A DNA stretch of 64,000 nt, from positions 2,394,001 through 2,458,000 of the forward strand of contig NZ_CP034235.1 in the NCBI RefSeq assembly GCF_009728935.1, given 5' to 3'. Below, piece after piece: positions 50,348 to 57,735 of the stretch; the stretch's first letter is position 1, and each line of letters starts with the position of its first letter. Origin of the DNA: Paenibacillus psychroresistens. GTDB taxonomy: Bacteria; Bacillota; Bacilli; Paenibacillales; NBRC-103111. The position numbers were made by a program, and so were the translations under genes. Under the pieces are notes generated by a model. The model was given only the letters and a program-made list of their open reading frames with translations. It had not been told where the DNA came from and did not search any database.

Positions 50348-51592
50348 TCAAATAATTCTCACTCCAATTTGCTCTGCAAGATACACAATATAACGATTTA
50401 CAAAATCCTGGGGGACTTTAACAATTTCATCTGCCGACTGAATTAGACTTAAAACAGCGGAGTAAGGGACTTCATCTGAAATTATTTTTATAGCCTTTGT
50501 GGAAGATGGCGGTTCACTTGCCGCGGCAGCGATCAACCTAATGAACTGAGCTTCAATGTCTGCCACTTCATATAGAGCAGATGGGATCCAGCAATAGATC
50601 ACAGCATAATCATAATTAGGTTCGGATAAAAGAGCAGCCAATACTACAGGCCACTGACTTTCTGGATGGCTCCAATCTGCGCACATTAGCAAGCTTTTGG
50701 TGAGGGCAGACTTTGGAAACCAAATGTTATCAGTGGAAATGAACTCCGAAATTTGAGTTGGAATGTAATGCTTGCTATGTTCAAATTTTATAAAATTTTG
50801 ATCGTTCTGCTGAGCAGTCTGATGCTCCCTAACTCTCCATTTTCGTTCGAATTTAGTGTGATTGTTTTGCAGGCTGGACGTGAATTGGTCTGGGACTTGT
50901 GCAAACGAAGCATGTCCAATGTGATGGACGAATGAACCCCCAACTACGGCTATTGTATAGCCTGCTAATCTTGCACGTAAGCACCAATCCACATCATCAA
51001 AATTACCGATCCCATACCAGAAGTCATTTCCTCCGATAGCAACTAATAAATCACGGCGGAAAACTAGGCAGGCTCCAACTAGTTTATCTGCATAGATTAC
51101 ATGAGCTTTATTCAAATCTGTAAAATAGCTCGCGAATGCTTCCATTTCCTCGATTGTCTCAAAGGTCTTTCCGACATGTTGGACACTTCCGCCTCCATAG
51201 CTCAAGAAAGGAGCGGCAAAACCAAGTTTAGGATCAGCTTCGAGAGCTTGCACTAACGGTGCTAGCCAATTAGGAGGAAACAGCAAATCATTATTCAGTA
51301 CGGCAATTATTGTTCCTCTACAATGGCCAATCCCTATATTGATCCCTGTTGGATAACCCAAATTCTCATTTAACAAGACGAGTTCGAGCTGAACGGGATG
51401 ATTTTTATATTTTTTATTAAAGGCATTCAATTGCTTGACCGTTTCTCTATTGGAACCATTGTCGACTACAACGAGCTCGATGCCCTGATGAATTTGGGCT
51501 TCCTCTAGGCTCTCAAGTATCGAAATTAGGCATTGTTTGGTGAATGCCCAGTTATTATAGGACAGAATAATTAAGCTGTAATAGGGAATCAT
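50348..51592 (-). CDS. Glycosyltransferase family 2 (rhamnosyl/mycofactocin-like)
   Basis: This cytoplasmic GT2 protein of about 414 residues has YYSLIILSYNNWAFTKQCLI, VVDNGSNRETVKQLNAFN, LGYPTGINIGIGHCRGTIIA and VLNNDLLFPPNWLAPLVQAL. The last of these replaces the usual DxD region with NND. WYGIGNFDDVDWCLRARLAG holds the ED/DD base motif. The pattern is that of polysaccharide or protein glycosyltransferases, with a C-terminal ~120 residues of unknown role. ATG 51592 has GGAGG 5 bases upstream; the longer frame from 51625 does not. Monocistronic. Confidence 0.88.
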   Translation of the reverse strand: MIPYYSLIILSYNNWAFTKQCLISILESLEEAQIHQGIELVVVDNGSNRETVKQLNAFNKKYKNHPVQLELVLLNENLGYPTGINIGIGHCRGTIIAVLNNDLLFPPNWLAPLVQALEADPKLGFAAPFLSYGGGSVQHVGKTFETIEEMEAFASYFTDLNKAHVIYADKLVGACLVFRRDLLVAIGGNDFWYGIGNFDDVDWCLRARLAGYTIAVVGGSFVHHIGHASFAQVPDQFTSSLQNNHTKFERKWRVREHQTAQQNDQNFIKFEHSKHYIPTQISEFISTDNIWFPKSALTKSLLMCADWSHPESQWPVVLAALLSEPNYDYAVIYCWIPSALYEVADIEAQFIRLIAAAASEPPSSTKAIKIISDEVPYSAVLSLIQSADEIVKVPQDFVNRYIVYLAEQIGVRII

Positions 51593-51728
51593 AACCACCT
51601 CCTCAACTTTAACACTATTATACAATGTGGAAAGGATTTACTGAACATAATGTCGAATGTTTTGAAGGATAGCACAGATTATGCTTACGTAGTAAGTTTT
51701 CTAAAGAAAACTCTCAGGAGGAATTAGA

Positions 51729-52649
51729 ATGAAATATCGCAGATTAGGAAAAACGGAGCTGAAGGTATCCGTGATTGGGATTGGCACATGGCAATTTGGC
51801 GGGGAATGGGGCATGGACTTCACTCAAGCTGAGGTTGATCGACTATTCGATAAAGCCAAGGAGCTTGGAATCAATTTGATCGATACAGCAGAATGTTATG
51901 GAGATCATTTATCGGAGTCTTTAATTGGCGGTTATTTGCGCAATCAGAGGCGCGAGGATTGGGTAGTTGCAACCAAGTTTGGGCACCATTTCAAAGTACC
52001 ATTTGAACGTGATCAATTATGGTCAGCTCAAGAAGTTGTGAAGCAGCTAGATGATTCCCTTCATGCCTTGCAAACGGATTATGTGGATCTCTACCAATTC
52101 CATTCCGGCGGAGATGAACAATTTAATAATGATGAGCTGTGGACAGCTTTAGATAAACAAATTCAGGCAGGCAAAATACGGCATCTAGGCACTTCAATTG
52201 GCAGTAATGATAACCTGCTGCAAACGGATGCATCCAGTAAAGTCAATTCGCAAGTGATCCAAGTTGTATACAATCGACTGGACAGAAAGCCAGAGGAACG
52301 AGTATTTCCTTCAAGTGAGCTTCAGGATTTGGGAGTTTTGGCTAGAGTTCCATTAGCGAGCGGTTACTTAAGTGGTAAATATAAGCCAGGAGCTGTTTTT
52401 GAAGCTTCTGATGTTCGTAATCGCCATAATCAGGAGCATACCGCGTCTTTGCTTCGTGAAGTCGAGTCCATTAAGTTAAATGAAGTGCCTGAAGGAATGG
52501 ATATGGCGACTTGGGCGTTAGCTTGGTGCTTGAAGCACGAGGCAGTCACGTCCGTTATCCCAGGCTGTAAGAACGAGGCTCAGGTTGAATCCAACGCTAA
52601 AGCAGCAGAGTATGCAAGTGATCAGCATAAGCAAGCTTGGAAACAATAA
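51729..52649 (+). CDS. Aldo/keto reductase
   Basis: This 306-residue (alpha/beta)8 oxidoreductase has catalytic Asp and Tyr in NLIDTAECYGDHLSESL, Lys in WVVATKFGHHF and His in VDLYQFHSGGDEQ. The NADPH-binding end-motif is VTSVIPGCKNEAQVESN. It reduces carbonyls with NADPH; the physiological substrate is unknown. CAGGAGG precedes the ATG. Ends near a rho-independent terminator at 52711. Confidence 0.93.
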   Translation: MKYRRLGKTELKVSVIGIGTWQFGGEWGMDFTQAEVDRLFDKAKELGINLIDTAECYGDHLSESLIGGYLRNQRREDWVVATKFGHHFKVPFERDQLWSAQEVVKQLDDSLHALQTDYVDLYQFHSGGDEQFNNDELWTALDKQIQAGKIRHLGTSIGSNDNLLQTDASSKVNSQVIQVVYNRLDRKPEERVFPSSELQDLGVLARVPLASGYLSGKYKPGAVFEASDVRNRHNQEHTASLLREVESIKLNEVPEGMDMATWALAWCLKHEAVTSVIPGCKNEAQVESNAKAAEYASDQHKQAWKQ

Positions 52650-52710
52650 GGGAGTTCGATTACTATCTATTTTCAGAATATAGCTAGATAAACTAAGACG
52701 ATAAGTGAGG

Positions 52711-52743
52711 CGCCTTCTCTTAATTTTAGAGAAGGTGTTTTTT
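52711..52743 (+). terminator. Rho-independent terminator of the aldo/keto reductase gene
   Basis: CGCCTTCTCT (52711-52720) and AGAGAAGGTG (52728-52737) pair with one G-T, followed by six T. Confidence 0.85.
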
Positions 52744-52747
52744 CTTT

Positions 52748-52796
52748 ACAAAAAGCTAACTCTGCAGCTTTTTGTGGAAAAAATTCCACAAAAGCT
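52748..52796. other. Three-segment alternative-hairpin region
   Basis: Segment A ACAAAAAGCT (52748-52757), segment B AGCTTTTTGTGGAA (52766-52779) and segment C TTCCACAAAAGCT (52784-52796). B can pair with A or with C (one bulge), but not both. It lies between the converging aldo/keto reductase and XRE genes. Confidence 0.5.
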
Positions 52797-52805
52797 ACAA
52801 AAAAA

Positions 52806-53186
52806 TTAGTCTTCCTGCTGATTCGATTTAAAAGGAGCGGAACGATTCTTAATAGTGAAATTGATGAAATTATATATATGATGTTTCTCTAAATCATTCA
52901 ATTGATGTAGGAGTTTAAGGAAGGGCATGTCCGATAATTCAACTTTTGTTTTTACTGCTTCGTATGTTTCAAATCCTGGTATTGAACCTATTCCTTGAAG
53001 AAGCCAATCTGTGCTAGTTCCAAAACACCCGTTAACTGCTATAAGTGTATCTGCTGATGGTTTGTTCTGGTTGGTCTCAATATCGCTAAGCCTGCCTTGA
53101 GAAAGTCCAATTGTCTTAGCGAAATCCAATTGGCTTAATCCAGCTATTTTACGCAGATGTTTGAACCTTGATCCGATAGTTTCCAT
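52806..53186 (-). CDS. XRE-family repressor (phage-like)
   Basis: This 126-residue protein begins METIGSRFKHLRKIAGLSQL and continues DFAKTIGLSQGRLSDIETNQ, a full XRE/cI helix-turn-helix. Its C-terminal ~60 residues (STDWLLQGIGSIPGFETYEA) are helical without a protease domain. ATG 53186 is supported by AAGGTGAT upstream; the frame otherwise extends to 53300 with a chance hydrophobic stretch. It is divergent from the small gene at 53342, and a 24-base palindrome lies between them. It is probably an autoregulated repressor of a prophage- or element-derived switch. Confidence 0.85.
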   Translation of the reverse strand: METIGSRFKHLRKIAGLSQLDFAKTIGLSQGRLSDIETNQNKPSADTLIAVNGCFGTSTDWLLQGIGSIPGFETYEAVKTKVELSDMPFLKLLHQLNDLEKHHIYNFINFTIKNRSAPFKSNQQED

Positions 53187-53244
53187 ATCTATCACCTTCC
53201 AACATAAAGTAAAAACGACAATATCTGATAAAGTTATTAAAATG

Positions 53245-53274
53245 TTGACTATATCTGATAACAGATATAGTATA
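53245..53274 (+). promoter_or_regulatory. Promoter and palindromic operator of the XRE switch
   Basis: ACTATATCTG-ATAA-CAGATATAGT is a palindrome at 53248-53271 with 10-base arms. A half-site ATATCTGATA is also at 53221-53230. TTGACT (53245-53250) and a TAGTAT-type -10 (53269-53274, spacer 18) overlap the palindrome, so a repressor bound here would block the rightward promoter. Confidence 0.75.
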
Positions 53275-53341
53275 GGCATATGGGAATTTATTACACCCAA
53301 TTAAATGCTCAATCGAGTATGGTCTAACGGAGGTTAGAATA

Positions 53342-53575
53342 ATGAATAAAACAAACAACTCATTAACGGATTTTGGCGTTTCAGTGAAGAAAGCTTTATT
53401 GGATCGGGGTATGCTGCAGAAAGAATTCTGTTATTCAGTAGAAATTCCTGAGAATAGATTTACTGAAATGCTATATGGCATAAGGCCTGGAAGACGGTAT
53501 CGAAGAATCATTACACAAGCCCTTGGATTAATGGAAGAAACAAGGCTTGGCAATCCATATACATTTCCAGTTTAA
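53342..53575 (+). CDS. Small HTH protein opposite the XRE repressor (Cro-like position)
   Basis: This basic protein of 77 residues includes DFGVSVKKALLDRGMLQKEF and the CYSVEIPENRFTEMLYG helix pair that resembles a helix-turn-helix. The end reads RRYRRIITQALGLMEETRLG. GGAGG lies 10 bases before the ATG. It is transcribed away from the XRE gene across the palindromic operator, the position of Cro in phage switches. Its function is inferred only from this position and the fold. Confidence 0.6.
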   Translation: MNKTNNSLTDFGVSVKKALLDRGMLQKEFCYSVEIPENRFTEMLYGIRPGRRYRRIITQALGLMEETRLGNPYTFPV

Positions 53576-53763
53576 TCCAATGAGACACTAAATTCATTAG
53601 TTTTTTACTAAATAACCATAAATATATTTTAATTCGTATAAGGTAAAGCATTGGATTAACAAATTCTTTATTATTCTGTTAATTCACTCATTATATGGTT
53701 ATATAAAGCATTTTCAAGAAAATTAATCAATTTTATTTAGAGTCCATTATTTATAGTGGAGAT

Positions 53764-54066
53764 TTGAGCTTCGGCTCTCCAAGAAATGAGGGAAATTCTA
53801 TATTAGCTACGATTCAAAGACATGATAAATTATCTGAATTTATTCATAGGCATAAACTAACCAGTCGTGAAAGTGAGATTTTTTGTTTAATTGCTCTAAA
53901 GGGATACACTAATATGCAAATTGCCGATTACTGTGTAATCAGTGATAAAACAGTGAAGAATCATATTGTGAAAATTATGAATAAGGTAGGCTCCAGATCG
54001 ATTCGCAAAGTGCTTTCTAACCTGATTCTAGATTTGCTCACGCTTCCAAGCAGTGAGACTGTTTAA
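53764..54066 (+). CDS. Small LuxR/GerE-type helix-turn-helix protein
   Basis: This protein of about 100 residues has the GerE/LuxR motif HKLTSRESEIFCLIALKGYT, then NMQIADYCVISDKTVKNHIV and KIMNKVGSRSIRKVL. No receiver or ligand domain is present. The start is uncertain: TTG 53764 is the only frame-opening start, and the GGAG before it is only 2 bases away. An AT-rich 190-base gap precedes it, and no partner kinase is near. Confidence 0.75.
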   Translation: MSFGSPRNEGNSILATIQRHDKLSEFIHRHKLTSRESEIFCLIALKGYTNMQIADYCVISDKTVKNHIVKIMNKVGSRSIRKVLSNLILDLLTLPSSETV

Positions 54067-54165
54067 GCCGTATAATTAATTTTTCTGCTTAATTGTGATC
54101 CATATCTTTCAATCATCCGTTGATAGGTATGAGAAGTGAAAAAACAATTAAGAGGAGAAATGACC

Positions 54166-55740
54166 ATGAAAAGAAGCTCATCATTTATGAAGAAGTTGAT
54201 TATTGGTGTTATGTGTATTGCACTTATTCTACCGGCATTGGCTGCAAGTGCAGCAACATCTCCAACGGCTACACCAGCAGCAAATCTTCGTGCAGCACTA
54301 AGCAGTTTATTATCAGAGCATGCCGTACTGGCAATGGTGGCAATGCAAAAAGGGTATGACGGCGCAGCAGATTTCGGTGATGCCGCAGGCGCACTTGGCA
54401 AAAACACAGATGATTTAACAGCAGCCATCACGTCCGTATTTGGCGCAGATGCCGGGAAAGCATTTAACGGTTTATGGACAGCGCACATTGGATTCTTCGT
54501 TGATTATGTAACAGCTACAGCCAAAAAGGATGAGGCGGGCCGTAAAACCGCTTTAGACAAATTAGCAAATTATAAAAATGATTTTGCTAAATTCTTATCA
54601 GGCGCTACCAAAATCCCCGAAGGTGATCTTGCTTCAGGCTTGCAAATGCATGTCAATCAATTGGTTTCCGCCTTTGACAGCTATGTAGCTAAGGATTACA
54701 AGACTACATATGCGAGCTTCCGCGAAGCCTATATGCATATGTCGATGACAGGTACATTATTAGCAGGTGCTATTGCGAAGAATATGCCGGATAAATTCAC
54801 AGGTGATCCTAATTCCGACGCAGCTAACTTACGCATTACCTTGAATAGCCAGCTTTCCGAGCATGCTTTCTTAGCGGCTTATGCCATGCAAAAAGGTGTA
54901 ATGGGCGCAGCGGATTTCGGTGATGTGGCAGGAGCACTTGGTAAAAACACAGACGATTTAACAGCATCGATTACTTCCGTATTTGGTGCCGATGCCGGAA
55001 AAGCATTTAATGGCCTATGGACCGCACATATTGGATTCTTCGTTGATTATGTGAAAGCAACTGCAGGCAAAAATGAAGAGGGCCGTAAAGCAGCGTTAGA
55101 TAAACTAAGCAATTATAAAATGGATTTTGCGAAGTTCTTGGCAGGTGCTACTAAGCTTCCTGAAGGCGATCTTGCATCTGGTTTACAAATGCATGTCAAT
55201 CAATTGGTTTCTGCTTTTGACAGCTATGTAGCTAAGGATTATCCGACAACTTATACTAGCTTGCGTGAAGCATATAGCCATATGGGAATGACAGGCGATT
55301 TGCTTGCCAGTGCGATTGTAGATCTAGGCAATCCTGATACAGGCAATGGTGGATCTAACATGATGACTACTGTAACCTTGAAAATTGGCAGCAAGGATTT
55401 GTGGATCAATGACACCAAAACAATGCTTGATGTAGCCCCAATGTTATCTGAAGGCAACACATACATCTCCTTACGTGCATTAGCAGAAGCTGTGGGCGCT
55501 GATGTTGAATGGGATGCTGCTGCTCGAATGGTAACAGTAACGGTAGGGAAAGACGTAGCTAAGTTTTGGATTGGCAAATCGACAATGGAACTAAACGGCA
55601 TGTCCAAACCAATTGGCGCAAAAGTCTTTATTACTCAGGATCGTACTCAGGCCCCACTTCGTTTCATTGCTGAATTACTTGGCTGGGATGTTAAATGGAA
55701 CGATGATTCCACGATTACTTTAACCAAAATGATGATGTAA
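54166..55740 (+). CDS. Secreted protein with two tandem four-His helical domains and a copper-amine-oxidase-N domain
   Basis: This 524-residue protein has a signal peptide (KKLIIGVMCIALILPALAAS). Two near-identical ~180-residue helical domains start at residues 38 and 219 (coding bases 54277 and 54820, offset exactly 543). Each has one conserved His in each of four helices: SEHA(V/F)LA, WTAHIGFFVDYV, LQMHVNQLVSAFDSY and REAY(M/S)HM(S/G)M. Residues ~412-524 are a copper-amine-oxidase-N module (MLDVAPMLSEGNTYISLRAL). The four invariant His suggest metal or heme binding. ATG 54166 has GGAG 8 bases upstream. Confidence 0.8.
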   Translation: MKRSSSFMKKLIIGVMCIALILPALAASAATSPTATPAANLRAALSSLLSEHAVLAMVAMQKGYDGAADFGDAAGALGKNTDDLTAAITSVFGADAGKAFNGLWTAHIGFFVDYVTATAKKDEAGRKTALDKLANYKNDFAKFLSGATKIPEGDLASGLQMHVNQLVSAFDSYVAKDYKTTYASFREAYMHMSMTGTLLAGAIAKNMPDKFTGDPNSDAANLRITLNSQLSEHAFLAAYAMQKGVMGAADFGDVAGALGKNTDDLTASITSVFGADAGKAFNGLWTAHIGFFVDYVKATAGKNEEGRKAALDKLSNYKMDFAKFLAGATKLPEGDLASGLQMHVNQLVSAFDSYVAKDYPTTYTSLREAYSHMGMTGDLLASAIVDLGNPDTGNGGSNMMTTVTLKIGSKDLWINDTKTMLDVAPMLSEGNTYISLRALAEAVGADVEWDAAARMVTVTVGKDVAKFWIGKSTMELNGMSKPIGAKVFITQDRTQAPLRFIAELLGWDVKWNDDSTITLTKMMM

Positions 55741-55752
55741 ATATGGAAGAGG

Positions 55753-55781
55753 CGACAGGAGATTTCTCTTGTCGTTTCTTT
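55753..55781 (+). terminator. Terminator after the four-His repeat protein
   Basis: CGACAGGAGA (55753-55762) pairs with TCTCTTGTCG (55765-55774) with one G-T, followed by TTTCTTTT. Confidence 0.6.
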
Positions 55782-55806
55782 TAGTTGTATCTTGGTATAG
55801 CGAAAA

Positions 55807-55835
55807 AAGGTGTTGAACAAAGTGATCAACACCTT
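55807..55835. terminator. Hairpin between converging genes
   Basis: AAGGTGTTGA (55807-55816) and TCAACACCTT (55826-55835) are exact complements around a 9-base loop. On the minus strand it follows the hypothetical gene at 55841 and ends in TTTTTTCG. Confidence 0.75.
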
Positions 55836-55840
55836 AAATT

Positions 55841-56320
55841 TCATCTACAAGGCCGATACCTAACGTCAGTTAGGCTCTTGGATCGTAAAATGATTGTTAA
55901 GTTATTCGGGCTGCGTTTGATGGAATAAAAAATGACAGTGTTTCCTTTATCGGATCCAGATAAAATAGCCCTAATTCGCAGAAGTCTATCGGTTCGCGTC
56001 AAAATACGAAAGGATACTACTTTGATTGGGACTGCGCCTATATCACCAACGCGGACATAAAGATGTCCCTTGAAAAAAATTGTTTTTAGGTTGCAAAGCA
56101 TACGTCTACTGAATTCAATACTCCAAAAACGTCTGAAATAATCAAAAATCTTTAGCCTTGTGTTAAATCTAATTGGTAATTTTCTATAGATAAAACCGCC
56201 AATTTTAATTTCCCTTCCACCCTCGGCGGAATTCACAATATTACCCCATGCAAGCTCCGCTTGATCGATAAATAAAGCTATATTAGGCAACCTTGAGACT
56301 AATTTTTCTTTTAGCAACAA
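55841..56320 (-). CDS. Hypothetical basic protein
   Basis: This protein of about 159 residues is rich in Arg, Ile and Phe (RFNTRLKIFDYFRRFWSIEF, SRRMLCNLKTIFFKGHLYVR). Its beta-rich C-terminal half (VVSFRILTRTDRLLRIRAIL) has no membrane anchor or known motif. TTG 56320 has AGGAGG 6 bases upstream, which supports translation; the longer frame from 56368 places that site internally. I recognise no family. It is bounded by hairpins on both sides and separated from tRNA-Arg by a terminator. Confidence 0.55.
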   Translation of the reverse strand: MLLKEKLVSRLPNIALFIDQAELAWGNIVNSAEGGREIKIGGFIYRKLPIRFNTRLKIFDYFRRFWSIEFSRRMLCNLKTIFFKGHLYVRVGDIGAVPIKVVSFRILTRTDRLLRIRAILSGSDKGNTVIFYSIKRSPNNLTIILRSKSLTDVRYRPCR

Positions 56321-56375
56321 ATACCACCTCCTGAATATAAGGTATGGAATTTGATTGAAAAGGTTCAATTAAAAT

Positions 56376-56419
56376 AAAAACCCCTCAATCCTTGATTGAA
56401 CAGGGATTGAGGGGTTTTT
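56376..56419. terminator. Bidirectional terminator after tRNA-Arg
   Basis: CCCCTCAATCC (56381-56391) and GGATTGAGGGG (56404-56414) are exact complements, with five A before and five T after, so it works in both directions. On the minus strand it ends the tRNA transcript. Confidence 0.9.
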
Positions 56420-56453
56420 ATTGATCTATTAAACATAATTTGATTTTAAGTAA

Positions 56454-56530
56454 TGGCGTCCCAGGAGAGATTCGAACTCCCGACAAGCGCCTTAGAAGAG
56501 CGCTGCTCTATCCAGCTGAGCTACTGAGAC
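56454..56530 (-). tRNA. tRNA-Arg (anticodon TCT)
   Basis: On the minus strand the acceptor arms GTCTCAG and CTGGGAC pair with one G-T. The D arm is GCTC...GAGC, the anticodon stem GCGCT/GGCGC encloses the loop CTTCTAA (anticodon TCT), and the T arm GGGAG-TTCGAAT-CTCTC is followed by G and an encoded CCA. All positions fit a normal 77-nucleotide tRNA including CCA. A sigma-A promoter and a terminator bracket it. Confidence 0.97.
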
Positions 56531-56592
56531 ACAGTATAAGATTTAAGCTTACCAAGTAATCATTTTAGCATTGTGTCATAACCGCCTGAGTA

Positions 56593-56621
56593 ATAATATC
56601 ACAGGGAAAACAGAAAATCAA
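56593..56621 (-). promoter_or_regulatory. Promoter of tRNA-Arg
   Basis: On the minus strand TTGATT (56616-56621) and TATTAT (56593-56598) are 17 bases apart, about 60 bases upstream of the tRNA. Confidence 0.65.
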
Positions 56622-56718
56622 CCGCTTATTTTTAAGATTGTTTTTAACATGTATTTTGCAATTTAATGCTTAAAGAGATACCATCGGAAAGAACGGTAAG
56701 GTTTATCCTACTTTAAAG

Positions 56719-57654
56719 GTGGAGATTAATATAACAAATCAGTCGAAGGACAATGTGGTGCTTTTGCCAAAAACCATCGATTTCTATCAAATCGAAATTA
56801 CGCGTATGTTGGAAACAGAGCGATATGAAGAAGCGATAACGTTGCTGCGTTTTTTGGGGAAATGTGATAGTGGAGATCCACGTACGAATGAAGAGTGGTT
56901 ATCTTTGTTGGATTGGCTCGAATCTATGAGCTTGAGTGAGGCTCAGGATGATGAGTTGGATGAGGAGCCGGAAGAAACGGAAAAGGATTTACTGCGTCAG
57001 CATTTGCAATTGAAGACAGAGCAAGATCCCAACTATATAAATGAGCTTATAGAGATGCTGCAGCCACATATCGCCGCTGGCAAACAAATACTTGCCTTGG
57101 ATCAGCTTGCCTACATGGAAGAGGCTGCAAGCGCCAAGACCAGCATTACGCAAGCCTTAATATCCTGGTTAGAAGCAAACACCATTTCACCATGGATCCA
57201 ATTCAAAGCTTTACAGGTATTGAAGATCCGCAGCTTTCAGGGAGAAATTCAAATATCGAAAGGGGGAATCCCGATAACATTGGATATTAGTGAGGTTCCA
57301 TTGGAGCTAGAGGGGTATCCTGAGAAAATCGGCATGGTTTTAAGTAGACTTCAAAAGGTTGCAGAAATGGATGAGCCATCGTTATCTTATTTTGCAGAGG
57401 AAATATGGGAGCAATTCTTAGCATATATTTATGCTACACCAGCATATGAACAGTTAGTGCATGGAGATGAGCAATCCATTGGCGTATGGGCATCCGCTTT
57501 ACATAGTTTAATTGGCGAGCTAATGACGGGAACTTTCAGGGAGTTGGAGATTCAAAGGTTGTATGAAATACCGGAAGAATCTCAGCTTTTATGGAAACGA
57601 GCCTTTCAAACTTTAAATAACTTTGCTGCACAATTTCCGATCACCTTGAAATGA
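56719..57654 (+). CDS. YsoA-like hypothetical protein upstream of tig
   Basis: This acidic protein of about 307-311 residues has helical tetratricopeptide-like pairs (YQIEITRMLETERYEEAITL, YINELIEMLQPHIAAGKQIL, FQTLNNFAAQ) and an acidic patch DELDEEPEETE. Position upstream of trigger factor matches ysoA of Bacillus, a TPR protein of unknown role. The start is unusual: the conventional in-frame GTG 56719 lies inside the ribosome binding site AAAGGTGGAG (56715-56724), which is 6 bases before ATA 56731. The extended -10 promoter of tig overlaps its 3' end. Confidence 0.8.
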   Translation: MEINITNQSKDNVVLLPKTIDFYQIEITRMLETERYEEAITLLRFLGKCDSGDPRTNEEWLSLLDWLESMSLSEAQDDELDEEPEETEKDLLRQHLQLKTEQDPNYINELIEMLQPHIAAGKQILALDQLAYMEEAASAKTSITQALISWLEANTISPWIQFKALQVLKIRSFQGEIQISKGGIPITLDISEVPLELEGYPEKIGMVLSRLQKVAEMDEPSLSYFAEEIWEQFLAYIYATPAYEQLVHGDEQSIGVWASALHSLIGELMTGTFRELEIQRLYEIPEESQLLWKRAFQTLNNFAAQFPITLK

Positions 57655-57673
57655 TAATTTGATGTGATATAAT
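57646..57673 (+). promoter_or_regulatory. Extended -10 promoter of tig
   Basis: TTGAAA (57646-57651) and TATAAT (57668-57673) are 16 bases apart, with TGA directly before the -10. It overlaps the end of the upstream gene. Confidence 0.75.
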
Positions 57674-57735
57674 AGAATGGTTATAATTAGAACCGTGAAA
57701 ATAGCTCGGTACATTTTTGGAGGGGAAGGCATAAA

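Noticed and set aside
53187..53300. Hydrophobic N-terminal extension of the XRE protein
   Set aside because: It is translated operator/promoter sequence; ATG 53186 has its own AAGGTGAT site and the helix-turn-helix begins there.
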